Source: Phycisphaerae bacterium
GTDB taxonomy: Bacteria; Planctomycetota; Phycisphaerae; Tepidisphaerales; Tepidisphaeraceae
Length of the DNA stretch: 64,000 nucleotides
Assembly: GCA_025924315.1 (NCBI GenBank)
Contig: JAICIO010000022.1
Span: 1 to 64,000, forward strand
Direction of reading: 5' to 3'
Shown here: positions 15,505-24,119 of the stretch, in pieces
How the letters are laid out: every line of letters starts with the position of its first letter
Numbering within the stretch: position 1 is the first letter of the stretch
Position numbers and translations under genes: made by a program
The notes under the pieces: model-generated
Database searches by the model: none
What the model saw: the letters and a program-made list of their open reading frames with translations, nothing else
Told to the model about the DNA's origin: nothing

Positions 15505-17540
15505 TTATAACCCCGGCACTCGTCTTGGCCAGTTTTGACGTCGGGGACGTCGACGAGCACGGCATAGGGCGGTTGCGCTTCGGGGCCTTTGTCGACCATT
15601 TTGTAGAGGCGCCATCCGCCGCTCTCGAAGCCCACCGGTTCGTGCGTGAGCGACTCCTGCAATTTGGGCGAGAGGCGGAAATGCCACACGCGCCACGGCG
15701 AGACCGGTTGCTGGACGAGGTAATACTTCACCTTATACCTGCGCGCCCAGTTGTAGAAAATCTTTTGTGAGGTCGGATCGCCGGCGTATTTCCAGGGGAC
15801 GTACTTGGTCACGACGTCGCCGAGCATCACGGTCGCGCGCACGCCGAACTTGCTCTCGCGCATTTTTCCCATGTTGACGTAATGCGCATTCACCGCCACG
15901 TCGTGCTCGCCGGGCTTTTGTTTGTTGAGATACGCGCAGATGTTGATCAGGCTTTTGTCGAGCCCGGCTTCGTAGCGTCCATAGAAGTCGTGCGAGCGCG
16001 CGATCCATGCGTCGATGCCGAAGAGGACCAGATTGGCGATGATGATTGTGGCGATGAACAACCAGAGCATAAGCGGCCGCGCCCAGGACCAGACGCGCGG
16101 GATGCGAAGGTCAACTTGCTGAAGCGCCGCGAGCGTTCCCCAGATGAGCAGCGGCGCGATCGGCACAAGATAACGCGAATTGGGATTTGGCCAGTTGAGA
16201 CAGAGCAGGGCGGAGTAGATCAGCGCCGCGAGAAGAATCCATTGCCGCCGAAAAATGCCCTGGATCGCGACAAAAAGAATCGCCAGGATCATCACCCAAC
16301 CGAGCACCGTGTCGAGCGGAAGCGGTTTCACCTCAAAGACACCGCGCCTGGCAAGCACGAAAACGAGAAGCACGCCCACGAGAAAAATGGCGGATGCGCT
16401 CAGAAAGTAGAGGCGATTGAAACCGAGCGCCGCGTAAAGCGCAAGCAAGACGAGCACGATCGCGAGCGCTGTGCCAAGAATTCCGGCAAGCGAAATGCCG
16501 CCGATGAAACGCAGCGGCTGCCACACGAGCCACGAGAACCATTTCCCTGAATCGCCGAAGCGCCGAGCATATTCGCGCGGCATGTTTTTCGGCTGTTTCG
16601 TGGTGTTGATCAGATCAACGGTTTTGCTTTCCGCCTGCGCCTGCATGCCGGTGGAATCGTCGAAGACCGCGCCTGCGTCCTTCGCCTGCTCGGCTTCTTC
16701 GGGCGTGAGACTCAGCGCGTGCCGGATGCACAGGAACGTGCCGAGCGTGACGAGGCCGGTCAAAAAAGTTGCGAGAATGAATCGCTTTTGTTCTGTCGAG
16801 GTGAACTGCAATTTCAGCCATTTGATCGGCGTGACCGGCTGATTGTGCAGCAAAATCGCGGCGATGATCAGCCATTGCAGCACGCCCGCCCAGCGCACGA
16901 ACACCATCGCGGCGCAGAGGAACAGCAGCAGGATGATTCGGCCAATCGAACGCTCCGGCCGTTCGTTGATCTGAAACGCCACCAACATCGCGGCGCACGC
17001 GATGAAGCAGAAGAGTGCATCGCTGTGCAACCAGAACGACAGCGAATAAACGTGCGAAATGATCGCGGTCATCAGGACGATCGCGGCCGACCATTTCGGA
17101 GTGGTGAAGCGCAGCAGGATCCAGTACCACAGCGCGAGTGAACCCACCATGCACAGCAGCGTGACCAGCTTCATGGCGGCGAAGGTCGGCCAGACCTTCA
17201 TCAAACCCGCAAGCAGCAATGGCCAACCGGGCGGAGAGATGCTGACAAAGCTGCCGTTGAATTTGTAGCCGTGACCTTGCGCCAGGCTGCGCGCCAGCGC
17301 GACGTACAACTCACTGTCACCGCCCGGAACCCAATACACGTTGTAGGTGAGCAGGTAGAGAAACAGGCAGGCGATGACGAGGCCGATCCAGATTCGCCAG
17401 GCGGCGCGCGATTCGTCCTTCGACATCGCGTAGGTGCGCACGCGTGCCGGCGTAACGATCGTCTCGTTCGCTCCGAGCAACTGAGAATGAGGTTGTGCGC
17501 TGGCGGTCATCTGGAAGTTCGCGGACGTGAATTCTGCCAT
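15483..17540 (-). CDS. GT39-like membrane glycosyltransferase
   Basis: About 685 residues, starting near 17540 (a TTG at 17543 and later ATGs are possible). After about 48 cytoplasmic residues come around 11 transmembrane helices. The first large loop contains VPGGDSELYVALARSLAQG, the aspartate-bearing loop of PMT/ArnT-type transferases. SPPGWPLLLAGLMKV and a roughly 170-residue C-terminal extracytoplasmic part complete it. Such enzymes transfer sugars from polyprenyl-phosphate donors on the outer face of the membrane. The final residues and stop come from a heptamer hairpin. Specificity is unknown. Confidence 0.75.
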   Translation of the reverse strand: MAEFTSANFQMTASAQPHSQLLGANETIVTPARVRTYAMSKDESRAAWRIWIGLVIACLFLYLLTYNVYWVPGGDSELYVALARSLAQGHGYKFNGSFVSISPPGWPLLLAGLMKVWPTFAAMKLVTLLCMVGSLALWYWILLRFTTPKWSAAIVLMTAIISHVYSLSFWLHSDALFCFIACAAMLVAFQINERPERSIGRIILLLFLCAAMVFVRWAGVLQWLIIAAILLHNQPVTPIKWLKLQFTSTEQKRFILATFLTGLVTLGTFLCIRHALSLTPEEAEQAKDAGAVFDDSTGMQAQAESKTVDLINTTKQPKNMPREYARRFGDSGKWFSWLVWQPLRFIGGISLAGILGTALAIVLVLLALYAALGFNRLYFLSASAIFLVGVLLVFVLARRGVFEVKPLPLDTVLGWVMILAILFVAIQGIFRRQWILLAALIYSALLCLNWPNPNSRYLVPIAPLLIWGTLAALQQVDLRIPRVWSWARPLMLWLFIATIIIANLVLFGIDAWIARSHDFYGRYEAGLDKSLINICAYLNKQKPGEHDVAVNAHYVNMGKMRESKFGVRATVMLGDVVTKYVPWKYAGDPTSQKIFYNWARRYKVKYYLVQQPVSPWRVWHFRLSPKLQESLTHEPVGFESGGWRLYKMVDKGPEAQPPYAVLVDVPDVKTGQDECRGYKEKPGSQ

Positions 17541-17559
17541 CAATCCCTGACGGCACCCA

Positions 17560-17726
17560 CTGTCATTTCTTTCGTCTTATTGGTTGGAACCCCGGTGGAG
17601 CAGACATTCGTGTCTGCTATCGGACGCGGTAATCCGCGGCCATATCGCTTCGGACCGATGAGTACATCGATCCGAGGCAGATCCCGGCACGCCGGGACCC
17701 CACCCAAACCTGTCATTTCTTTCGTC
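17560..17726. repeat. Divergent inverted-repeat element (copy 3) with 17-bp flanking direct repeats
   Basis: CTGTCATTTCTTTCGTC is present perfectly at 17560-17576 and 17710-17726. Between them is a 133-base segment sharing ATCGGACGCGGTAATCCGCG and CGATGAGTACATCGA with the element at 26324-26430. Its ends are imperfect inverted repeats. The arrangement resembles an insertion with a long target-site duplication. The right direct repeat contains the methyltransferase stop codon. Confidence 0.75.
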
Positions 17727-18555
17727 CGGACACGCAGAAGATCGATTTTGACCGGAATCCACCGGTCCACCCTTTGCCGTTCACAAGGTCGTGGACGGCC
17801 TTCACCATCGGATATTTCCACGGCAGCAGGTCCGGCTGCGTGTTCTTCACATGTTCGGTGGTGAGGATCTCGGCGGTCTTGTCCATCGCGGCCAATTCCT
17901 GCTGCGGATCGATTTTATCGACGGTGAAGAGCTCCGACACGTGGTTGAGCAGATCGCCGGCGACGTCGCGCGAGAGCTCGAATTTGCCGTCGAGCGAAAG
18001 ATCGAACGTGAGGACGAGTAATCCGCCCGTGCGAAGCACGCGAGCAAATTCGCGAATGATTTCGCCGTAGTTGCTCGTGTGCTCGAGTACCGAAATGCAG
18101 CAGATCGCGTCGGCGGCGCCGTCGTCGAGCGGCAGTTTCTGCAGCATCGCCTGCATGAAGTTGACGCGGCGATGGCCGACGTTGCGGTTGATCGCGTCAA
18201 ACATCGGCGGATAGGACGGGTCGCTGTCGACGCACGTCACTTCGCACTTCGGAAGCTTGTCGCAGAGGAAGTAGGGGAAATAGGTCACGCCCGAGCCGGC
18301 ATCGATGACGCGCATGCGCGCGTCGGCGGCCTGAGTCTCCGCAAACTCGATCACGCGCTGGGCGACGTATGGATATTCCCAGCGGCGGCTCCAGAGTTGG
18401 AAGGGGTCCTGTCCCCAATGCCGGCCGTACTTCGCCAATGCCTGTCCATGGGCGGAGAGAAACTCTTTATTGAAGTCGGTGTGCCGGCGATACAGATCCT
18501 GCCGCTGCAGTTCATCCACCCAGGCAATCCGCGGAATCCCGCTCGTCAAAAGCAT
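17713..18555 (-). CDS. Class I SAM-dependent methyltransferase
   Basis: 280 residues from ATG 18555; a GTG nine bases upstream is an alternative. The Rossmann methyltransferase signature is clear: MRVIDAGSGVTYFPYFLC is motif I, VTCVDSDPSY is the acidic end of strand 2, DDGAADAICCISVLEHTSNY covers motifs II-III, and EFARVLRTGGLLVLTFDL is the post-motif. The N-terminal 90 residues are an extra helical domain. The substrate is unknown; the surrounding glycosyltransferases suggest a glycan or lipid intermediate. The C-terminus (GRKK) ends within the 17-bp direct repeat. Confidence 0.85.
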   Translation of the reverse strand: MLLTSGIPRIAWVDELQRQDLYRRHTDFNKEFLSAHGQALAKYGRHWGQDPFQLWSRRWEYPYVAQRVIEFAETQAADARMRVIDAGSGVTYFPYFLCDKLPKCEVTCVDSDPSYPPMFDAINRNVGHRRVNFMQAMLQKLPLDDGAADAICCISVLEHTSNYGEIIREFARVLRTGGLLVLTFDLSLDGKFELSRDVAGDLLNHVSELFTVDKIDPQQELAAMDKTAEILTTEHVKNTQPDLLPWKYPMVKAVHDLVNGKGWTGGFRSKSIFCVSGRKK

Positions 18556-18674
18556 TCCAATCACTCGCGTTCAGGGTCGTAATTCAACGTCTAATGCAAA
18601 GCGACAAAGGATAGCAAATCGAAGCTCGATTCGCGAGTTGTGAGAGGTTGAGCGGTGATGCGGATCACGCGAAG

Positions 18675-18759
18675 AACCCGCGGTGCTGCGCACCGCCGCT
18701 AAATATTGGAACGAACGGTCGTTCGCATTAATTAGCGGCGGAGCGCAGCTCCGCGGGTT
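18675..18759. repeat. Inverted repeat AACCCGCGGTGCTGCGCACC
   Basis: Imperfect 27-base arms (18675-18701 and 18733-18759) surround an AT-rich loop with an ACGAACGGTCGTTCG palindrome. The right end overlaps the TAA stop of the minus-strand gene at 18758, so the palindrome could terminate its transcription. Confidence 0.7.
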
Positions 18760-20650
18760 ATGGGGCCGACGGTTGCGTTGTGGGCAGCGTCACAGGGCGC
18801 GGGACGTTCGGATGCATCGTCACTCGCTGCGTTGCTGCGACCGCCGCCGCGCGGGTTGTCGCGCGCCAGTGACGAAGCTGTGCGGTCGTCGGCACTTTTT
18901 TCTTCTTCTTAACCGGGCGCGTCGTCGCCTTCCAATGACGGATCTGTGCGGTCGTTGGCTTCTTCTTCACCACACGCGTCGTCGCGGCCTTCGCTTTGGC
19001 GATGGCGGCTTTCTTTCTCGCCGCGACCGTGCTCAGCAGCGGCAGCTTACGCCAATCTGCGTCGGGGAAGCCTTCTGAACGCACGTGGATCTGCGCGAGA
19101 TACATCGTCGGGGATCGTCCGATGACGTGCGCGGCGCGGATGACCCCGCGCTCCATCAAGCGCGCGATCGCCTCATCCTTGTCGCGATATTCTTTTGATG
19201 GAAAGACAACGTAATCGATCTTTGCCTTCGCAACCGCTTCGGGCCAGTGCATCGGGCTCTTCTTCGCCGGCAGAATATCGCGATCGGTCACGACGAGCCG
19301 GCCGCTGAGATACGACATGAGCGTGGATGCGGGTCCGAGAACTTTTTTCCCCGGCGCCACTTTCTCTTTAATCACCTGCGCCATCTGCATCGCCGGCACG
19401 AATTTGCCCGCGCGATACTTCTGATAGAAGGGCGTCGATCGCTGCTCGAGGACGAACGGCGCGATCTTCGCCAGGTTAAGCACGGTAACCATTGCGAGCC
19501 CGGCAACCAGCAGCACTTCGCCCCAAACTGTCGGCAGACGCACTGCGATGGCGCACAATATCAGCACCCATGCGACCAGCAGGGCAGGCAACACCATCAG
19601 GTAATAGCGCGACGCGCTTGAAAGAATCGACGTGATCGCGAGCGTGACGAGGATCGTCAGGGCCCACAGCGGCTGGCGCCGGAAGAGTTGGATCGTGCCG
19701 ATGACCAGCAGCAGCGTGAGCAGGACCGGCAACTTCCACGGCAGATTCTGCCCGAGCAGTGCGCTGGGGAACGTGTCTTCAATGATCTTCGGCGCTTCGA
19801 TATTGAACGTCGTAAGCATCGACGGCGCGCGGGTCTGATCGTTTGGCGATGGCGTGCTGTCTGGATCCTGGAGCTTCGAGAAAACCTCTTTTTCGTAGAT
19901 CCCGGAAAACGGATTCCACCCCTTGGTTCGCGGATCGAGTGCGTAGAAGAGCGACCACACGACGAGCAGGATGATCAGCGCCGTTCCGTAAAACTTTCGC
20001 GGGCCGGTGATCAGGCCGAAGATGCACACGAGCACCCACGCGCAGGCGAGGATCCAGAAGGTCGGGCGCATGACCGCGGCGAGCACGAGCCCGCCGATCA
20101 GAAAGCTCAGCGGCCGCAGCATCTTCTTTCGATCTGTCGTCAGGCGCAGCAAACTCCAGCCGTAAAACGCCAACACCACGCCGAGCAGAAACGGAATATC
20201 GGTGAGAATTTCGTTCGACAACTCGAGGAACTTTTCGTTCACCCCCACGCCGCAGACAACCGCGACGGCGACCCATTGCGGAAAGTGCAGCCGGACCAGG
20301 CGGTACGTCACCACCAGCGTGAGCACCGAGCAAGTCAGGATGAAGAGCAGAGGAACGATCGGCCTGAAAACGCTCGCCGAGATGTAGCGTTCGATAATTG
20401 CGAGAATGACCGGCAATCCGGGGTAAACCTGATGAGAAGCGGTTTCACCGAAGACGTACCCTTTGCCGATCGCGAGGTTGTGCCCGAGCCCGCGGTAGAT
20501 CGAGCTGTCGAGGCCCATGCGCCATTGGCCGTTGAATGAAATCACATACAGGAACGCGATACCGGTGAAGAAGAGCTTGCGGTAGCGAACGATCGCGTCG
20601 GTGACCCTGTTGTGCACTGCCAATTCGGGCAGCGACCGGCGAGGAAGCAT
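18758..20650 (-). CDS. GT39-like membrane glycosyltransferase with a basic repeat tail
   Basis: About 630 residues from ATG 20650; a TTG at 20686 is the other candidate. Around ten transmembrane helices follow a first loop with GLDSSIYRGLGHNLAIGKGY (an aspartate-containing loop as in PMT/ArnT-type enzymes). EILTDIPFLLGVVLAFYGW fits the family too. After the helices a periplasmic region of about 100 residues leads to a tail rich in Lys, Arg, Thr and Ala. This tail has two copies of a motif close to KKKPTTAQIRHWKATTR. The tail is not part of the usual family. It is followed by a palindrome. Confidence 0.75.
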   Translation of the reverse strand: MLPRRSLPELAVHNRVTDAIVRYRKLFFTGIAFLYVISFNGQWRMGLDSSIYRGLGHNLAIGKGYVFGETASHQVYPGLPVILAIIERYISASVFRPIVPLLFILTCSVLTLVVTYRLVRLHFPQWVAVAVVCGVGVNEKFLELSNEILTDIPFLLGVVLAFYGWSLLRLTTDRKKMLRPLSFLIGGLVLAAVMRPTFWILACAWVLVCIFGLITGPRKFYGTALIILLVVWSLFYALDPRTKGWNPFSGIYEKEVFSKLQDPDSTPSPNDQTRAPSMLTTFNIEAPKIIEDTFPSALLGQNLPWKLPVLLTLLLVIGTIQLFRRQPLWALTILVTLAITSILSSASRYYLMVLPALLVAWVLILCAIAVRLPTVWGEVLLVAGLAMVTVLNLAKIAPFVLEQRSTPFYQKYRAGKFVPAMQMAQVIKEKVAPGKKVLGPASTLMSYLSGRLVVTDRDILPAKKSPMHWPEAVAKAKIDYVVFPSKEYRDKDEAIARLMERGVIRAAHVIGRSPTMYLAQIHVRSEGFPDADWRKLPLLSTVAARKKAAIAKAKAATTRVVKKKPTTAQIRHWKATTRPVKKKKKVPTTAQLRHWRATTRAAAVAATQRVTMHPNVPRPVTLPTTQPSAP

Positions 20651-20704
20651 GGGGGCGGATTGTGGCGAATGAGCGAAGCGACGCAAGGCGTGACGGAATA
20701 CAGA

Positions 20705-21655
20705 TCAGTTATCAATTCCATCCGACGCGTGCGCACCCGTCGGCCAGCGCAACAGCCACATGTATCGCCGGCAGTCCTGCTTCGCCAGCATTTCGATGTG
20801 CCCATCCGCGAAGACGAAGTTGCCGGTCTTGTTCATGTTGTGACGGAAGCGCACGTTGCCTCTCCAGGGATAACTCGGAAGATTCGGCGTAGGGCCAGTG
20901 CCCATCGGGCTCCAGTCGAGATTAGACGAGTTCTTCGGGCTCAGGTAACCCGGTTCTTGAATGACCGGGAAATTGTTTCCGAGGTGCGGATCGTTCCCAT
21001 TCGGGTCGCTCTGTCGCAGATAACGGTACTCGGGATACTCCGGATGAATGTACTGCTGGCCATCGAGGTCATAACCGCTTGGACAAAAATACGTTGTTGA
21101 GACGGAGCAATTTGTCTCGAAGAGCACGATGTTGCGGTTGTATAGGTTGCTCACCAGCGCCGGCATGATCGGCGCTTGCGATACAGACATTCCTGGAACT
21201 TCCGTCCCGTCTTCTAACTCACGAAACGGCATCGCGACGGGGTGACAGGCATAACTGAGCGGTGAGCGCTCGGGCGCGTCCGGGCATTTAAAGATCTTTC
21301 CAAACTGCTCGGGGTCCGGCGTCACGGTGCTGAGCAGCGACTGATCGAACCGTCGATCGAGATAGTGACTGACAAGCGAGCACCAGAGAAACCTGCGGTA
21401 CGGAGTGGCGCTGCTTGAACGGACCTTGGGGACATGATACTCGCCGAAGGGCAGCCGGCCCTTGTACTCGGCGCAGTACATCTGCAGGCCTTTGAAGATC
21501 TCGCGCATCTGCGTCTGGCATTTGAGCGAATTGCTCTGTTCTCTCGCGCGCGTGACGACCGGCAAAAGAATGCCCATCAGCACAGCGATGATTGCGATCA
21601 CGACAAGAAGTTCGACGAGTGTGAAGCCAGGTTGAGCGGCACGGGTGCGAATCAC
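20705..21655 (-). CDS. Type II secretion prepilin-like (GspG-type) protein
   Basis: 316 residues. The GTG at 21655 follows GGAGG by five bases. The N-terminus has the class III prepilin signal GFTLVELLVVIAIIAVLMGI, with Gly before the cleavage site and Glu at position 5. The remainder resembles the large planctomycete family of DUF1559-like pseudopilins, with NFVFADGHIEML near the C-terminus (the usual FADGHV motif). It is expected to be processed by prepilin peptidase and to sit in the inner membrane/periplasm. The actual role of these abundant paralogues is poorly known. The 3' end lies 55 bases from the glycosyltransferase start. Confidence 0.9.
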   Translation of the reverse strand: MIRTRAAQPGFTLVELLVVIAIIAVLMGILLPVVTRAREQSNSLKCQTQMREIFKGLQMYCAEYKGRLPFGEYHVPKVRSSSATPYRRFLWCSLVSHYLDRRFDQSLLSTVTPDPEQFGKIFKCPDAPERSPLSYACHPVAMPFRELEDGTEVPGMSVSQAPIMPALVSNLYNRNIVLFETNCSVSTTYFCPSGYDLDGQQYIHPEYPEYRYLRQSDPNGNDPHLGNNFPVIQEPGYLSPKNSSNLDWSPMGTGPTPNLPSYPWRGNVRFRHNMNKTGNFVFADGHIEMLAKQDCRRYMWLLRWPTGAHASDGIDN

Positions 21656-21896
21656 GAAACCTCCACTTCGAGGTGGGGATCAATCAATGTTGCAGCCAGA
21701 TGTTCGATGACGAAGCAAGCAGGAACGGCCGTCAGGACGACGACGCAATGGTTATAGCGATTCTTGCGCGAAAAACCAAAACTATTTTGCCTGCTTTTAC
21801 CAGCTTTACTCATCGGCCGCGCGCTTGAATCGTCTCTACACGGTCTCTAATGTTCTTTCAAATCTCGCTTTGTGAATCGACAGAAAGACGAATCCG
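21656..21896. other. Divergent intergenic region
   Basis: 241 bases between the prepilin and flavin reductase genes, presumably containing both promoters. It includes an AT-rich patch near 21770-21815. No specific site was recognised. Confidence 0.3.
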
Positions 21897-22448
21897 ATGG
21901 CAACCGGGCCCGTTCTCATCATCAGCGGCACCAACCGACCTCATTCCAATGCAATGAAGATCACACGGGTTCTGGAACGCGAGTATCGCACCCTCGGTGC
22001 CCCGGCAAACGCTTACAACCTGACCGATCTTCCCCGCGAGATTTTCGAACCATCGTCATACGCCAAAAAACCCGAATCGTTCGTCGGGATTCAGCAGCAG
22101 GTGCTCGCATCCCGCGGATTGCACATCGTCGTGCCGGAATACAACGGCTCCTTTCCCGGCGCGCTGAAGTACTTCATCGACATGCTGAAGTTCCCCGAAA
22201 GCTTCGATCGCAAGCCCGTGGCGTTCGTGGGCGAGTCGGCCGGGATGTGGGGCGCGATGCGGGCGGTCGAGCAATTGCAGATGGTGTTCGGCTATCGCAA
22301 CGCACACAGTTATCCCGATCGTGTTTTCATCACCGGGGTGACGACCAAGCTCGACGCCGAGGGAAATCTGACCGACGCCGCCATTGCGGATCGACTCAAG
22401 CAGCAGGTCGCCGGGTTTGTGAAGTTCACGGAACATTTTGCGGGGTGA
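21897..22448 (+). CDS. NADPH-dependent FMN reductase-family protein
   Basis: 183 residues with a flavodoxin-like fold. LIISGTNRPHSNAMKITRVL is the phosphate-binding loop for FMN, and VVPEYNGSFPGALKYFID is the conserved PEYN(G/H)S...LK motif of the NADPH-dependent FMN reductase family. The glycine stretch AFVGESAGMWGAMRAVEQL also matches. It catalyses electron transfer from NAD(P)H to FMN or quinone-like or azo substrates; the substrate is unresolved. Its length is normal for the family. It ends before a large nested palindrome. Confidence 0.88.
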   Translation: MATGPVLIISGTNRPHSNAMKITRVLEREYRTLGAPANAYNLTDLPREIFEPSSYAKKPESFVGIQQQVLASRGLHIVVPEYNGSFPGALKYFIDMLKFPESFDRKPVAFVGESAGMWGAMRAVEQLQMVFGYRNAHSYPDRVFITGVTTKLDAEGNLTDAAIADRLKQQVAGFVKFTEHFAG

Positions 22449-22474
22449 GATGTCGCGCGTCAGATCGAATGATC

Positions 22475-22616
22475 GGGAGGGCGAGGCTCCTGCCGAGCCG
22501 TATGCTGATCCACAGATTGCGCCGATTTCACAGATTGGATTTCTCTGAATCTGCGTAATCTGCGCAATCTCTGGATTACTCTCCGAAGAACGGCTCGGCA
22601 GGAGCCTCGCCCTCCC
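22475..22616. repeat. Nested palindrome: GAGGGCGAGGCTCC arms around a 9-bp-iterated hairpin
   Basis: The outer arms are 26 bases, perfectly inverted (22475-22500 and 22591-22616). Inside, about 22510-22577 carries a second inverted repeat of a degenerate 9-base word close to AATCTGCGT, iterated about three times per arm. It separates convergent genes and may terminate both. A partial relative of the outer repeat is within a coding sequence at 61876-61946. Confidence 0.9.
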
Positions 22617-22622
22617 AAAACA

Positions 22623-24119
22623 TTACGCTGTTTCGCTTCTGAGTCGTAATCCGCGTGGGACGAACCCGATCTCGATCAATTCAAACACCCCTTGCACGAG
22701 CAGTGCGAGCACCGCCGCGGGGATGGCGCCCTCCAGAATCGTCGCGGTGTTCGCCAGGCGAATCCCTGTGAGAATCGGTTGGCCATATCCGCCCGCACCG
22801 ATGATTGCGCCCAGCGTCGCCGTCCCGACATTGATCACCGCCGACGTCTTGATCCCAGCTAAAATCGCGGGGGAGGCGAGCGGCAATTCGATCTGTCGCA
22901 ATCGCGTCCAGCCCGACAACCCCAGCACGGCCGCAGATTCACGCAAGGGCAGCGGAATCCCCACCAGCCCCGCGTGCGTGTTGCGCACAATCGGTAGCAA
23001 ACTGTAAAGAAACAGTGCGAAGATCGCGGGCGTCGAGCCGATGCCCAGCAGCGGAATCATGAACACCAGGAGCGCCAGCGACGGAGTCGTGTAAATCATC
23101 GCGACCACGCCGATGATGATCTGCCCCAGCGTGTGCGATCGCGCCGCGACGACGCCCAGCGGAATCGAAATCAGAATCGCCGCGAAGAGCGACACGCCGA
23201 CGAGATACAGGTGCTCCAGCGTTCTCCGCCCGATGCGCTGCCACAGCGAGCTCTGCTGAACCTCGACGTTCACACCGAATCGCGCCTTCACGAAATCCGC
23301 GGCCACCTGAGCTTCCGGCACGCGCTCGAGCTTCGCCCGTGCGTTCATCGCGATCATCGCCGGCTCGTCGATCGTTCCTTCGAGCTGTTTGATTGCTTTT
23401 ACAACTTTCGGTGCGCGAGTGACGAGGTCTTTGCGGTACAGGTAAACCGCCTTGTACTCCGGGAAATAATGTAGATCGTCCCGAAGCACGCGCAGCTTGT
23501 AGAAAGCGATCTCCGCGTCGGTCGAATACAAATCGGTCAGGTCGATCGAACCGGATTTGATCGCGCGATAAGCCAAATCGTGATCAAGGCCCGTGACGCT
23601 GGTTTGTGGAAGTTGGTATCGCTTCTTCAGACCCGGCCAACCGTCGCCGCGATCCATGAACTCATTGCTGAAGCCGAGCTTCAATTCCGGATGATTCCTC
23701 AAATCTGAAATCGTCGCGATGCCAAGCTTGGGGGCGCGATCGTCGAGCATTCCGAGGGCGTACGTGTTGTTGAATCCGAGCGGGGCGGTCATTTCGATCC
23801 CCGCGTCCGAGATCGCCGCGCGAATCGCTTCGTCACCGTTCAGGTTCTGCCCCGCGAAAATCTCCTGCGAGATCGTGCCGGTGTATTCGGGGTAAAGATC
23901 GATCTGCCCACTGCGCAGCGCGTTCCACAGCACACGCGTTCCGCCGAGCTGCCGCTGATGGGTAACGGCAGCACCCGCTTCCTGTGCCAACTCGCGCGCG
24001 ACTTCCCCGAGCACCACCGATTCCGTAAACGCCTTCGATCCAACAACCACCTTCTCCGCCGCTTGCGGCTGAGGGGTTATCGAGAGCAGCGCGAGAATGA
24101 GAACGCATCGTCGAAACAT
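22623..24119 (-). CDS. Osmoprotectant-type ABC transporter, fused binding protein and permease
   Basis: 498 residues. A signal peptide (to about residue 20) is followed by an OpuAC/ProX-like periplasmic binding domain to about 270, starting VVGSKAFTESVVLGEVAREL with LRSGQIDLYPEYTGTI. Then come about six transmembrane helices (290-490) of an OpuCB/ProW-type permease with the loop GLSGWTRLRQIELPLASPAI, which contacts the ATPase. The family imports quaternary amines such as glycine betaine or choline; other substrates are possible. Here the binding domain precedes the permease, which differs from the permease-first fusions best known in Firmicutes. Its ATG overlaps the stop of the ATPase gene (TGATG). 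Confidence 0.9.
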   Translation of the reverse strand: MFRRCVLILALLSITPQPQAAEKVVVGSKAFTESVVLGEVARELAQEAGAAVTHQRQLGGTRVLWNALRSGQIDLYPEYTGTISQEIFAGQNLNGDEAIRAAISDAGIEMTAPLGFNNTYALGMLDDRAPKLGIATISDLRNHPELKLGFSNEFMDRGDGWPGLKKRYQLPQTSVTGLDHDLAYRAIKSGSIDLTDLYSTDAEIAFYKLRVLRDDLHYFPEYKAVYLYRKDLVTRAPKVVKAIKQLEGTIDEPAMIAMNARAKLERVPEAQVAADFVKARFGVNVEVQQSSLWQRIGRRTLEHLYLVGVSLFAAILISIPLGVVAARSHTLGQIIIGVVAMIYTTPSLALLVFMIPLLGIGSTPAIFALFLYSLLPIVRNTHAGLVGIPLPLRESAAVLGLSGWTRLRQIELPLASPAILAGIKTSAVINVGTATLGAIIGAGGYGQPILTGIRLANTATILEGAIPAAVLALLVQGVFELIEIGFVPRGLRLRSETA

